The notes under the pieces: model-generated | Seen by the model: the letters and a program-made list of their open reading frames with translations, nothing else | Databases searched by the model: none | Told to the model about the DNA's origin: nothing | From: Xiphydria camelus | Lineage: Eukaryota; Arthropoda; Insecta; Hymenoptera; Xiphydriidae | Assembly: GCA_963678675.1 (NCBI GenBank) | Contig: OY783195.1 | Span: 2,242,001-2,306,000, forward strand | DNA length: 64,000 nucleotides | Direction of reading: 5' to 3' | Translations under genes and position numbers: made by a program | Shown here: piece by piece, positions 1-12,147 of the stretch | How positions within the stretch are numbered: position 1 is the first letter of the stretch | Layout of the letters: each line of letters begins with the position of its first letter

Positions 1-3000
1 CTTGCTTCGCACACTCCTGGAATCTCTTTTCCTCCTCTTCCTTGCGCTGGCGAGCGCGCTCGACGGCGGACGCCACCTTTTCACCCTGCTCTCTGCGTCT
101 TTGGTTCCACATCTCCTCCTCCTCGACACCTGCGATGGAATGTAATGGAGTATACTATAATGACTGACCGACAACGGATGATAAGATACGTAAAGCGGAT
201 AACTACCTCTGAGAGGATGAGTGGAACGCAATTGCTGTTGCGGGGGAGGATAGCTAGCAGGCCCATTGGACCCGCGGAAGTCGCGCGAGGGTGGCATGGA
301 GCTCTGATTCCAAGAACGATGTGGCGGCTGATCTCGGTTCTCTCTCATGTCCCTATCGCCGCGATTGTCCCGCAACTTCTCCCTGTCTTCCGGAGGACTC
401 TCCTCGCGCTTCTCCTCCTTGACGTCTCTCTTTCCTCCTTCTTGGGCGGCTCCGGTTCGAGCTCGTCATCGCTAAAAGCCAACTTTTGGTTGTAATCGAT
501 GTCATCGTGCGCCGCCCAGCCCGCATCGCGCGATATATCGTCCATTCGTGTCAGATCTTCCTCTTTGATAATGGGTCTGGTGATTATTTCCTCGTCCATC
601 TGAGGCGGAGGACGTTCACGCTCCTGCTGGCGTTGTGGCGGCGGAAAACGCTCGGAGGGATAGTTGAAGCGTGGACGGGGTCCGCCTTGACCCATGTTTG
701 GCGGAAATTGGGAAGGGATGCCGCCTGGATAGTTGCCTCTGTACATCTGCGAACGTTCGATGAAAGAACGATATTTTTTGACGTGAAAAACAAAGCGAGA
801 AATCCGAGCCCAAGAAAAAGACGCTTACAAATGGAGGAATGAGCCCTCGGTAGTGATTTATATTTGGGACCTGATGAGGTCCGACGAGACCCTGGTTGTT
901 TGGCGTTCCATTTGGGCCTCCCTGGGCCATGCCCGTGCCTGGCGATTGGCCCAAGTTCGGCCGCCCGCCAGCGGGTCCCTCTCCTGGCGGGCCTCCAACG
1001 TTTACAGGGGGGCCCTGGGCCCCCGGAGTATTCCCACTTCCTGGCCCTGCAGCTGCCGTTCCAGTTCCACTTCCCGTGCGGCTCCCACCTTGGATCCAGC
1101 TTCCTTCCGCTGAGTGAAACATTCGATCATTACGCTAACGTTATCGTAGTAACGATGATGCCGCATTAACTTCGATCGATTCAATTTTAAAGAGGATAGA
1201 TTCGAAGACAGCCTATCAAGGCTGATCCTCGTTTAAGTTTTAGACCATAGCCATAGCGTGATGGAATCTACCTAAGTGGCGAGAGAGAAGCAGAAAGCGT
1301 TTGAAATAAACCGCGACACTGAGAGCACTCACTTTGAGGGCGTAGACTCGGCCCGGGACCATACTGTGCATTCAACTCTCGGTTCTGTTGTGATTGTTGC
1401 TGTTGGCCCGGACTTGTGCCTCCTGTAGACGTACAATTGGCAATTACATTACAACGTTTGTGAATACGCACGAGGAGGAACACACCACCCTCCCGCTCAC
1501 GAGCCAACTGACAACCAACAGTGAACTAGAACTAGAGAACCTTAAAGGAACAAGCAAATTGAAAAATAACGCTTAACCCATTGGAGTACAATATATCGAT
1601 TTCGTGGAAGTTTTGTGCCGAAGCACACGGAAGATTCGGAGAATACCGAATCGAAACCGTTGAGAAATGATAATGGGAAATCCACGCGATACAGACTCGG
1701 GAATTGATAGCAGGCATTCCCGTTATTGTACATAAATGAGTTAAAGAGAAGGACCGATACTCCACGACAATACCTCGAATGATTCATGTTTGACGTTATT
1801 TTACGTGTACGTTAGGAAGTGTCATCAGGTGTGAACACTGTTCTGGATTCTTTATTTCTCTCCATTTTGAAATATTGTAGTGGGGCATGAGCAAAAGATG
1901 AGAATATAAATCGCTAAATAACAAATGGTCCATTGAAAAAGAAGACCTATCTTCTCTGTATCCACCCCAGCAGATGCTCGCACCACCGACCATCGTTTGT
2001 TCTGCGTAATTCTATCTCTGCTCGAATAACCAGAAGAAAGAATGCAGCAGAAAAACGATGAAATGGTTTCTGGTAGTTGCATCTACTTGCACACAAGAAC
2101 TGTCCACCGCGTCTCGGTAAGCACTTGCTATCTCGTTTCCACATAATTTTCGTAATCATTCGTGATTAGGAAATGCCACTTCGCGAGTACGTATTCCGTA
2201 CGTATTCTTTTACGTTTCGCCTTTGCTCTTCTTTTTCCCTTAGACTTTCGAAGGGCGTATCCCGGCGATGAGAATGTTAACGGTGTGTCAATCAATGAAT
2301 TCCGAATACGTCACAGAAATCGAATTGCAGTTCGTGTGAGACGCGGCGTGTATATGTACGTGACGGAGGCTCAATAAAGAAATCCTCGCAGGGGTTTAAA
2401 AAAGCACAGAAAAAGAATATTGCTACAAGTGAAAGAAAGAGAGAGAGACAGAGACAGAGAGAGAGAGAGAAAGAAAGAGAAATGAATCGAACTCTAACAG
2501 CTACTGGCAAGCAGCGGGCCCCCCACCTGAGTGGTTGTGGGAATACGGCTGCTGTAGTAGCAGCGATTGCTGTTGGGCAATGATCGGAGTCGCATTGAGT
2601 GTTGCTGAGGACTGTTGAGTCTGGCTCTGAGTGGAGACGGAGACGGAGGGCGGCTGTCCACTGAGACTGGGAAACTCGTGTTGGAACTGCGGGGACTGGT
2701 GGGCGAGGAAACTCAGTCCGAGGGCACCTCTTCCCCCTCTCCCGCCCCCCACGAACCCCGCGTAACCAACCCCTGCTGCCACGACGGGCCCACCTATCAA
2801 TTAATTACGCCACCCAACCGACACCACGCGTTTTTACTTAAAAAATCTTTCACAAAGTTGATCGGATCATACTTTGCTAACTGGAGCTCTCGGCAAAAGT
2901 AACGATACATATGGACGTTTGGGAGAAGAGTTTCATTGTATGCATCAACCTGTAATAAGCCTCAATTGATTCGCTACTCTCGCCACTGCTTCGCCAAGAT

Positions 3001-4448
3001 CGGCGAAAAAAAATTAACGAGTATCGAGCACGTCCGACTCTGCGTTTGGTTCACCAATGATCGATATTGCAACCTTCGCGGTTGAGCCCGCATCCCACTG
3101 AATTCTCATATCAAAAATTCAAGCATTGAAAACAAATCAACTAGAAGTTGTTAAACAAACTGCAGTCAATAACGCGTCGCGTTACTGACTTCCGGTACAT
3201 ATCGACATCCCTTATATTTTCTATGCGGTACTCATCATCGAGGAGACTAAAGACGTGGCGCGTTCGCGTCCTGATTGAATAGAGCGAAGACAGAAAATCT
3301 ACAGACGATGCAAAGCGTTTGAACGGTAAAGCACACGTGTTACAAAAGGCAATGATGAAGCGCCCCTCGAAATCTTACAGCTACACCAGAAATCACTTTG
3401 GACGTTACACGAGAGAACATTCATTATTCATTGTCTACTATAGGAGGCGAAAAAAGGGGAGAAGAAAAAGCCACACATACCGACATCTCCCGGTCTGCTC
3501 ATGATCGCGCTCCATGACGACTTGTTGTTGGCATCTGACGGTGCCTGTGGGGTGTTCTGCTGTCCAGGCAGCGATGGGTGTTGTGGTGTCGTCGACACAG
3601 GAGTGGTTCCTGCCGCACATTGTGCCGGTGGTGCGTTACTCTGTAATTACGGGGCAAATAATCAAAAAAACTCCCCAAATTGAATGGCGATACTCGAGGT
3701 AAACGTCCGACGACTTCGAACGAAACGAATTATCATCGGATTATCAGCCAAGAGTGCTTTTATTTACTAAGCGTGTCTCTACCGGGGTACATGTCCTTTT
3801 CAAAGCTGAAACCCTACTTCCTACGCTCTATACTTGATAAGATAGGAGAAATCGGATACGTACAGTGATAGAATCGGAGGGTGATGTGGCTGTGGTGGTG
3901 GTGGTGTTGGTCGTCGGTGCTGCGGGGTCCTTAGTGGTAGCCCAACCGCTTCCGCCGCTCGGTACTAAATTTACTGCCGGGTCGCCGCTGCTGTGTTCAC
4001 TCTTCAAACTGGGCAAGTTAGCTGGTGGCCGCCGTGCCGAAGGCACCTTTCCCAAACTCTGCATTCCATGCTTGCGCGGTAATGTGCTCTTTTGCTGGTG
4101 CTGTTCCAAAGATTCTCCCTAAAGGCAGAAAACAAACGGGGCGCCAAGCCCCACACTCTTCTCAGCAACAGCTCCTACTTTAACGGTATTTGCGCGTTGA
4201 TGTGGTAATTGGATTATGGCTTTCAGAACTTCATATCAATCTTTCATTTTGATGTACCAACAAAAAAGAATCTTAATTTGATTTAACCCTTGCAAGGGAT
4301 GATATGGGATAACATGAAAAAGATAAAATAACAAAATAATCGTTGGACAACTCACCCTGCTCACCCGGTACAAACTATTGATGTCTAACGATTGGAACTT
4401 GGATTTTCCTTTCTCCCCCTTCGACACAATCCCCGACAGAGTAGACAT
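1..4448 (-). CDS. nocte: PRRC2/BAT2-family protein (nocte-like), 5' part, partial
   Basis: Large proline- and glutamine-rich protein of the BAT2/PRRC2 family; vertebrate members bind RNA and associate with translation and stress granules, and the Drosophila member is nocte. Coding exons read on the minus strand: 4448-4356, 4118-3864, 3640-3481, 2793-2527, 1422-1333, 1109-829, 746-207 and 129-1 (runs off the edge), about 605 residues. The start at 4448 opens with MSTLSGIVSKGEKGK, and exon 2 has the BAT2_N hallmarks GMQSLGKVPSARRPPANLPS and SGWAT. Later come WSAIMSRPG, a Gly/Pro-rich stretch, an acidic/Lys-rich segment and a charged helix (VERARQRKEEEEKRF). Intron phases agree at every junction except inside exon 746-207. 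That exon is 540 nt, where the flanking phases demand 3n+1, and the frame switches near 424-434. This is probably a sequence or assembly indel in a GA run; a null allele is possible. Confidence 0.9.
2431..2481. repeat. (GA)n-rich microsatellite
   Basis: Impure GA/GAAA simple repeat of about 50 bp inside the PRRC2 intron between exons 2793-2527 and 1422-1333. It lies 46 bp beyond the donor at 2527/2526, on its intronic side. Confidence 0.85.
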
Positions 4449-6420
4449 GCTGTCTGCAGGCAACCATTTAGTACCACTCAGACCCAACGAACGAACCCTT
4501 TGTCTGAAACAAATAACGCCTTTACAGTTTACTTAAAAACTTTAATAGGTGCAGATTGAATACCTATTTTATAACGCCATATTTTTATACTATTAATTGA
4601 GACAAAGGAAAACTGGAGGTATAGATGTCTGAATTCTCAAGATGAAATAACAATAATAAGAAGGCAGAATTGAACGAAATTGAAACAGAAATCAGAGTAG
4701 AAATATACCAAGGCCAGCAACGTGGACTTAAAAGAAGAAAAAAAATACTTCTTCAGCCAGCCTTGAACCCTGGCATGAACTGACTTAGCTTGAACCAAGG
4801 AAAGTAAGTCTACCTGTTTGCCATATTAGTCAGAACTTTATGGGAGTATCCTTCCAAGAAAAACCTGATATAAACTCCACCTTTTTCCTTTGTTTAAATG
4901 TTCTTTTGTGATTTCCAGGAATAGTCAAAGCTTGGTATAAACAGTTAAAATTATTCTACTGTTCATAACTAAATAGTGTTTATGATAATTTATTTTAAAT
5001 TGCATTTTCATAGTCCTGCCATGAATATTGTAGGATGCTTAGCTATTTAAGGGGTTGCCTTAAGTCCATATTCGTCCCTGTGACCTTTAGCGTCCATTAT
5101 ATGATTGACAATTGTGACAAGATCACACAACGCCATTCTACCAATCAAAATTATGCACAACATATACTTAGACTACAACATTATTACAATGTCAAAAATT
5201 ACAGAAGCTTGACAAATTTTTTGAGAAACAGAATCAAGAAAAAGGGAAACTTGGAAAAACTGACTGAAAAAAATGATCACTAATGAATTTTACGCAACAA
5301 TATTGTTCAAAAGATTGCTAAACATCCATTTTTAAATAAGCTAATGGGATGCTATCATGACCAGACGATACCAGAGCACTCGAATAGCAACATTTTTTGA
5401 AAGATTTAAGAGAAAGGTAAACTTGGAAAAACTTTCTGAGCCACAAAAGAATGATCACTAACGAACTTTACACACCAATATTGTTCAAAATATTACTAAA
5501 TGTCCATTCTTAAACAAATTAAGATGATGCTACTGTAACCAGACTGAACCAGAGAGCTTGAAGGGAACTGAACAAATGTAACTAAAAACTAAAGAAATAA
5601 TTAAGAAATGCGATTAGACAGATGAAAAAAAAGAACAAGTAATCAGCACAGTTCGATTAAAAGCTTAAAACATACATTATGTTATCAATGTGTTGGCACT
5701 GGGCGAGCAAAAACTGTCAAATTGAAAGCCCTGATTATTCACTGAAGGAAACGTAAGAGAAGTCACTACACTTCCGTAGAAAAATTCCGAACGATCCAAA
5801 CGTCGCGCTTGCAAATGCGATGCATAAAAGGCTGTCAAGGAGGTGTAAGACACCCCACTGTCTAGAAGAACGGGAAGAACCTTTGTTCGCCCGACGCAAA
5901 CGACAAGTTACGACCGATTAAACGCGACGGATTTCCGGATAAGAGAAAATTCTCGCGGAACACCTGTCGGAGAAATGGTGTGCGACGCAGTGTGACGCCG
6001 AAGGTGAAGACGAGTCGAACCCAACCCCCCAGTCGCGATGTCAAAAACCCCTCTCGGTCAAAACAATAGCCAACGATATCCAAAAAGGGTAATTTTCGTC
6101 TTCGCTTCCTCGAGGTTTCCAGGGCAGAAATACGCCTGACCACGGTGCGACGGAATAACGGTATCCCGCCGAGAGTAGACGCGCGGAGTAACCGCCACGA
6201 AAAAATCCGTAGCGGGGTATCCACGTAGGAAAAAGGACCCGTCGAGAGGTCCGGATCAACGAAATAACGACTCACCTTGGTCCGTCCAAATGGGTTGACA
6301 GTTCACAAACGGGTTTAAATCCCAATAAAACTACTTAAAGCACGGATCGCCACGGATTACAGTTCTAATAATCGTAGCGCGCCTGCGAGACACACAAACT
6401 TCTTCTTTTCCACTACTCGT
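4449..6420 (-). other. PRRC2 5' UTR exons and first intron
   Basis: A strong minus-strand acceptor (TTTGTTTCAG) starts the untranslated part of the first coding exon at 4503. Upstream, a consensus donor (AAG then GTGAGT) ends a probable non-coding first exon at 6276, which would begin near 6400. The roughly 1.8-kb intron between them (4504-6275) holds no convincing gene, only a diverged tandem duplication at about 5212-5565. A 137-codon minus frame starting at the donor end of this intron is Arg-rich and unlike any family I know, so I did not call it. Confidence 0.5.
5212..5565. repeat. Two-unit tandem duplication (about 178 bp each)
   Basis: Units at about 5212-5389 and 5390-5565 share long near-identical blocks in the same order, for example AACTTGGAAAAACT, AATGATCACTAA, AATATTGTTCAAAA and the CCAGA/ACCAGAG ends, with scattered substitutions and small indels. 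The unit sits in the 5' UTR intron of PRRC2. It has no terminal inverted repeats or obvious coding content, so it is most simply an old local duplication. Confidence 0.7.
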
Positions 6421-7047
6421 CCAAGATGGCGAATGCGCGACTTTCGGCTCTTCTTCCGCGATCAATACAATTACGTCATGCGACCAATGAGGTTCGTTTG
6501 TCTAGATATGCTGCCTATCGGCACCTAGCTGTCACTTTGCACGACGCTCGAAATAACGTTTCTTTCGCATATCCCGCTATCCTAAGCGAGCGAAATTGGC
6601 GGAATGATGCAAAAATGCAATTTGAGTATTTTTAAAACATTCTGATAATTGAAATGCTGCAGAATCCTTTTTACCGAAAACCTACCTGTCGCAACGAACG
6701 AGTGGAGCATACGCGCCAATCGCGTTACGTGGCTTTGGAAATTCCTTTAAATCTACGCCGAAGTCAAGTGCACTATTTGGCAAACGAGAGATATAAAATT
6801 GAAACTCTGTTCGTGAAAATATTCAGAAATACTTGATACGAATTAATGTATATCTTTCTAGTTTCTTTTTAACTTTCTGCGAAGAATTGTATTTTCCAGA
6901 AATTATTCTTGACGTTCTTGACTTTGTTGGTCGAATGACAGTATTCAAAATGGCCGCGGTGCACGATAAGTCAACACAACTAACGAAGCTTTAACATTTA
7001 TGCTTTACGTTTTACTATGCCTCGTTTTGTTATAAAGATATATTAAA
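6277..7047. promoter_or_regulatory. Divergent promoter region between PRRC2 and PPIL3
   Basis: The region separates the probable 5' end of the minus-strand PRRC2 transcript (non-coding exon ending 6276) from the plus-strand PPIL3 start codon at 7048. Two YY1/Pho-like cores are visible: CAAGATGGCG near 6421 and AAAATGGCCGC near 6946. No TATA box stands out. A shared bidirectional promoter is an inference from orientation. Confidence 0.4.
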
Positions 7048-7864
7048 ATGGTTGGTATATGCTCCTTAAGATCTCCCCTCTTTATATTACTGTTGCGAAT
7101 TTTTAAACTCGGCCTGCACGTCTCGTGTTTCAGAGTGTCACATTGCATACAGACGTCGGTGACATCAAAATCGAATTGTTTTGCGAGTTATGTCCAAAGA
7201 CCTGCGAGGTAAGGTTGCGTAGAAAGTATATCGTATAATCTAAATATCAATTACAATATCTCGGGCAAATACCGAATCTCTAGTACAGAGTTTGCCACGT
7301 GAATTTTAACCTAACTTCTGTGCTTGGGGATTCCGACGTTTAATACGCATTTTCCATTAGAATTTTCTAGCTCTGTGCGCCAGCAACTACTACAACAATT
7401 GTCTGTTCCACCGAAACATCAAAGGTTTCATAGTACAGACCGGTGATCCCACGCAAACAGGAAAAGGTGGCACCTCAATATGGAATCGTAAATTCGAGGA
7501 TGAATTTAAAGAGGATCTAAAGCACAATGCCAGAGGACTCGTGTCCATGGCTAACAATGGACCCAATACGAATGGAAGCCAATTCTTTATAACCTACGCA
7601 GCCCAACCGCATTTAGATCTGAAATACACCTTGTTTGGAAAGTAAGAATCATGCTTCCTCTTTTGAAATTGTAACAGTGAATCTGGTAGATATAGTACTA
7701 CTGTAAATTATCCTTTCCAAATCTCCCTTCCTTTCAGAGTCATCGACGGATTGGATACCTTGGAAGAATTAGAGAAATTGCCTATAAATCCGAAAAACTA
7801 CAGACCGCTAAATGAAACAAGGATAAACAGTGTGACCATACACGCCAATCCATTAGCAGGATGA
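7048..7864 (+). CDS. PPIL3: Peptidyl-prolyl isomerase-like 3 (cyclophilin)
   Basis: Cyclophilin-type peptidyl-prolyl cis-trans isomerase of the short PPIL3 class, known from spliceosomal complexes. Exons: 7048-7050 (ATG only), 7134-7208, 7361-7641 and 7738-7864, giving exactly 161 residues, the usual PPIL3 length. The second exon starts [16 protein letters not shown]. Cyclophilin core motifs follow: [16 protein letters not shown] (catalytic Arg-containing loop), [16 protein letters not shown], and [14 protein letters not shown], which has Tyr where classical cyclophilins bind cyclosporin through Trp. The C-terminus is TIHANPLAG. The ATG-only exon is forced by phase: the acceptor at 7133 leads straight into AGT GTC, and the nearest upstream ATG abuts a non-canonical GTTGGT donor. 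The start is therefore the least certain part. It converges on the sarcosine dehydrogenase gene. Confidence 0.93.
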
Positions 7865-7876
7865 GGTAAAAAACTT

Positions 7877-8078
7877 TTTATTAGCTACGTATATTTGTAT
7901 ATGCATGGCAGCGTATATCTGTACAAAATTTGCAATGTACACCATTGAAAACGGACTTGCAAACTGAGTGAATTGTAAATTGAATGAGTAAGGCTCAGTG
8001 GAGATCCAAAAGTTTCTTATAAAAGTTTCACGATACCAAGGCGCTTCATATACGAAAACGCCTGAGTATGGCAATAAA
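7877..8078. terminator. Crossing poly(A) signals of PPIL3 (+) and SARDH (-)
   Basis: A plus-strand AATAAA lies at 8073-8078, downstream of the PPIL3 stop at 7864. A minus-strand AATAAA lies at 7882-7877, downstream of the SARDH stop at 8098. The SARDH signal is only 13 bp from the PPIL3 stop codon, so if both are used the two 3' UTRs overlap by roughly 200 bp. Confidence 0.55.
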
Positions 8079-8097
8079 TATTCACGAAACACTAAAG

Positions 8098-11000
8098 TTA
8101 ATCTTCGTAAACGCCGCTCAGGCGTTTGTTATGGGGGTCGAAAGGACTTTGAAGGTATATTTGTGCAGGATATCGTTTTCCCATAATTTCGATTTCGTAG
8201 TCTCCCGTCTGTAGGTAGTCCTTTGTTACGTTTTCACCATCGTGATGTGTGATATATCTGCAAGCAGAGAATTCGGTTTTTACTGCACTTTAGAGGCGTT
8301 AGAACTCTGATTGTAAATCGCAGCTTTGACGCAGAAGTACCACGCATTCAATATTTATCAGATCCTTTCGATACTCACGCTTGTCCTATGCTTTTTTGAA
8401 AGGTGTACGAATAATCGCCTCTCCTCAAATACCCTGCAATTCGACCGTTTCTATATACAACCTCCAAGCCCCAAAGTGGAATGTGGCTACGCGAGAAAAG
8501 AAATAAAAACCTTTAGTATAAAGTATGGAGAGGATGAAAAATTAGATATTCGCGCACGCTCTATTGGTGCTGCAAATATTATTTATGGCGCACTTACTCT
8601 TTAATGTGAAAATGCACCAGCCTTCTCTTCACCCCATTCTCCCTCAGTCTCTCCACGGCTTCTTTACCCAAATAGTCGCCGTCCTTTCTGCACAGGAAAC
8701 CTAAATTCGCTTCAATGGGATTGTCGTCTGTCCTCAAGTCCGAATTCCACAAATGATAGCCCTTTTCACAGCTAAGACTGTACATCGCTCTGTATCCGGC
8801 AAGCTTCATTTTGTACTGTTGGCCACATTTCCTGACGTTCTCGTAAACCATTCGGCATAGATCCGCCGGAATGTGCAATTCGAATCCTAATTCACCCACG
8901 TAACTAATTCTAAACGTTCGCACGGGATTCCCGTTGATCCTTAATAACTCCGACGTCGAAAACGGAAGATCTTCATCAGTTATTGCCTTATCCACTATCA
9001 TCTCCAGTATATTTCGACTGCAATTATCATTTAATAAAAGAAATTAGGAATCGATCGCAGATATCTCAAGTTTAAAGGAGTTTCCGACAGCTTTCACCTG
9101 TTGGGGCCTTGCACGGAAAGAATACCGATTTGACTCGTAAGATCGTGAAGACTCGCGTTAAAGCCTTTCTCTCTTATCACTTTGTTCATGTGAGCCCACG
9201 CTTGATAAGCCGCTGAACCTCCTACGACTGAAGTGAAATTTTGTCATGTGAGATAGCGTATTACGATCATCTATTCGAAGTAGGATATATCGTCTTTAAA
9301 CTTCTACGACGTACCGATGTAAAGGGCTTTATCCTTGAATATCGGATCGACGATACCGCCGGAACCGGGCGAAATAGCGGTAACTGTACAATCAGCCTCA
9401 ACTCCGCCGTGTTTGTTCAGCGTACAAGTGTATGTTGTACGGTTTACGTCGCGATTCGTATTGGCTGTGAAGAGATAATCTGCCGCCGATTGTACCTCGG
9501 GGCCGCAAAGGTAAAATTTCCCAAAGGAGGAGATATTAAAGAGCGTGACGTTATTTCTGCAAGCTAGCGCTTCATGCCCGATCTGAAAGTAAACGAATCG
9601 ATTGTTTCTACGCAATCACCTTCGACACGGGCTTCGTTTCTAACAGTGATCTTCGAGATGCTCACAATTTGATGATGTTCGGGAAAGTCGAAGGTGTACT
9701 CCTTGCGGAGCGCCTTGGCGTACTTATTATCCGCGTTCTTTGGTAAGCCGTAACTTCCGTAATAGTCGTATTGTTCAATGGTGGCTTTGTCTTTAAGCAA
9801 AAACCACCCCGGCCTTTCCCAGCCTTGACTCTCTTCCATGACTGCGCCTTCTTTCAAGAGTACCTAGAATGAAATGGTGTTCGAATGTGAACCGAATAGG
9901 GTCTTCGCAAGTCATGTAGGTACCGAAAAGAGTATCAGGACACTCACCTCGTAAATAGAATCTCGTTTGAAGTTTCTACCGGCGAGAGGCTGGTCGTGTG
10001 GGAAGATGATGCTGTAATTCTTCACGTAGGATTCGTGCGATCTTTCATTTGCCCACGTTAAGTCTCTCGTTTGGTCAGGGGTGAATCTATATTAAAGGAA
10101 CGATATTTAGAGCTCCCAAATAGGGGCAAGAAAGCACACTCCATTGATCCATTTGAACCATTGTACTAATAAACGAATTGAACGTAACGTTATAATAATT
10201 TTACCTCCTTATATCGTAATTGTACATATGTTTCAGTGGTCTGCCATTGATTATCCACATCGCCGCTTGCTCTCCACAGCCTGCTCCGTACATCATTCCG
10301 GCACTGTTGTAACCGCAACTGTAGAAAAATCCCGTACACCGTGGATCTTCTCCTATACAAGAGTAATTCATTCGTGTAACTACTATTGGCAATGGGAAAC
10401 CATATACGCGTCGAAATAATGTTTGGAAAATCCTAATTTACCCATGATTGGCAAATGATCGGGCGTGAAGCTTTCCGGGCCGCATATCGTCGTCTTTATT
10501 CCCGCGGTAGCACACTTCGGCAAGAGCTCGATGACCGCGTTCATGTGCGCGCTGAAGATGTTCCAATCCAACTCGTAGAGACCGAAGGTGAAGTCCTTTG
10601 GTACCTGATAACGCGTTTCAGCTATAATTTTACCGCGATCTCGAAACCGAAGTGAATAACGCGTCGACTTCGTCGAGTATTTAAATATCGTTACCAGAAG
10701 GATTTCTTAAAACACTCGGTAACGTACTGGCTGTAGAATGATGGGATTCAGCTCGTAACCGCCGAGACACAAGGACGAGCCTTGCACCCTGAAGTAGACG
10801 TTGCTGTCGTGATCCCTGATATTGGGCAAACCCCTCACACCCTCCATCGGCTCGGTGACGACATAGGCATGCTTCATGGGGATCAAAGGAATATCTACCC
10901 CGACCATTTTCGCAACACTTCTGGACCAAACTCCCGCGGCGTTCAGCACACAATTTGTTCGTATCGTTCCATACGGAGTTTCTACACCGGTAACACGTTT

Positions 11001-12147
11001 AGAACCCGATTGACTCTTTTCCGTGAATATTCTGTTTACCGGGCACTCCTCTAAGATCTGGAATTTATCGTTTGACATTATTTACTCGAAAGCTGCGTTT
11101 TAGGTCAGTTCCCCTTATCTTTCACGCGAGCGATTGCATTAAAAATGTCACCTTTGCCCCGTAATTTTTGGCGGCTTTCGTTAGCGCTGTAGACAACATC
11201 GTAGGATCCAGCACTCCGTCAGCCGGAGTGTACAAAGCTCCATGAAAAGCATTCTCGTCCAGTAGCGGAAACAAATCTCGCGTTTCCCGCGGAGAGATTA
11301 AATGTGTTTCCACGCCGAAGGACTTCCCCGTCGTGGCTAATCTCTTGTATTCATCCATCCTTAACTATCGTACCGATTTGACAGAATTACAACGTAGTTC
11401 TCAATTGTTTACAAGTTCCGAGAAGCGCTAAGGAGACATTTGTATACCTTATTATGCGCAATGTAAATTCCTCCATTGTTGATCCAGCCTGGATCAGTTC
11501 CAGTTTCTGTCTCGAGATCCATGAGAAGCTTCTTCGTGGCTCCTAACAATTCAATAGCCACGTCATTCGGACGCAAGTTCCAGAACAAACCCGCGGAGTG
11601 CCACGTAGTGCCCGATATGAGTTTTGCCCTTTCCAGGAGTACCGCATTGACTCCATTCTTTGCCAATTGATACAGAGCGTTGCAACCCGCGTTGCCACCG
11701 CCTAAGAGACCGTAATTTCATTATTGATCTTTTTCCTTTGAAACAAATAGATACTACTTTCACACGCGAACTTAACTGACCTATTATAACGACGTCTGCA
11801 TACTCGGGTACGGTCACTGTCGATGCGGGAATAGTCGCCTGTTCCGTCGCCGATGCGAACGTTGACCTCTCACTGCTTCTAACGTATCCCTTTGATAACT
11901 GAGGACACAATGTACACCGATCCTATCATCTCACCAACGAAATAATTTTGAAACACTCATAAAATTGGGAGATCTTGGCTATCTATCGTAATCTTGCGTC
12001 GCCGTTAATGCGTGTGTAGAGTTTGCGTGGACATACTACCTTCGTAGCAGCCAGACGAAACATCTTCCCTGTCTGATTCAGCAAAGTCTTCAAGCCCCCG
12101 CCGGACTGACTGATCGTTTCGGTACAGACTGCTCTAATCCGAATCAT
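8098..12147 (-). CDS. SARDH: Sarcosine dehydrogenase, mitochondrial
   Basis: Mitochondrial flavoprotein that demethylates sarcosine to glycine, passing the one-carbon unit to tetrahydrofolate and electrons to ETF. Fourteen exons: 12147-12040, 11898-11781, 11701-11448, 11364-11152, 11057-10728, 10604-10442, 10352-10205, 10086-9948, 9863-9666, 9582-9315, 9227-9098, 9017-8598, 8486-8379 and 8257-8098; 2757 nt, 918 residues, the same length as the human enzyme. The N-terminus is Arg/Ser/Thr-rich like a mitochondrial presequence. The FAD Rossmann motif VVIIGGGNAGC lies near residue 70, followed by TWHSAG with the His that carries covalent FAD. The C-terminal half is a GcvT-like folate domain ending with [16 protein letters not shown]. 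Start chosen as the first ATG of an exon whose donor joins in phase. Dimethylglycine dehydrogenase is a close relative, but length and motifs favour SARDH. Confidence 0.95.

Noticed and set aside
2501..2526. Continuation of the PRRC2 exon past 2527 to a TAG stop
   Set aside because: A CAG then GTGGGG donor at 2527/2526 gives phase 1 and joins correctly to the GTSPGQQQQ exon; reading through would end the protein, and the nearby GTAGCT donor gives the wrong phase.
4740..4800. tRNA-like B-box (GGTTCAAGG on the minus strand)
   Set aside because: No A-box at the right distance and no cloverleaf could be drawn.
5862..6275. 137-codon minus-strand frame
   Set aside because: It begins right at the donor side of the PRRC2 first intron, is Arg/Phe-rich and has no recognisable motif or splice support.
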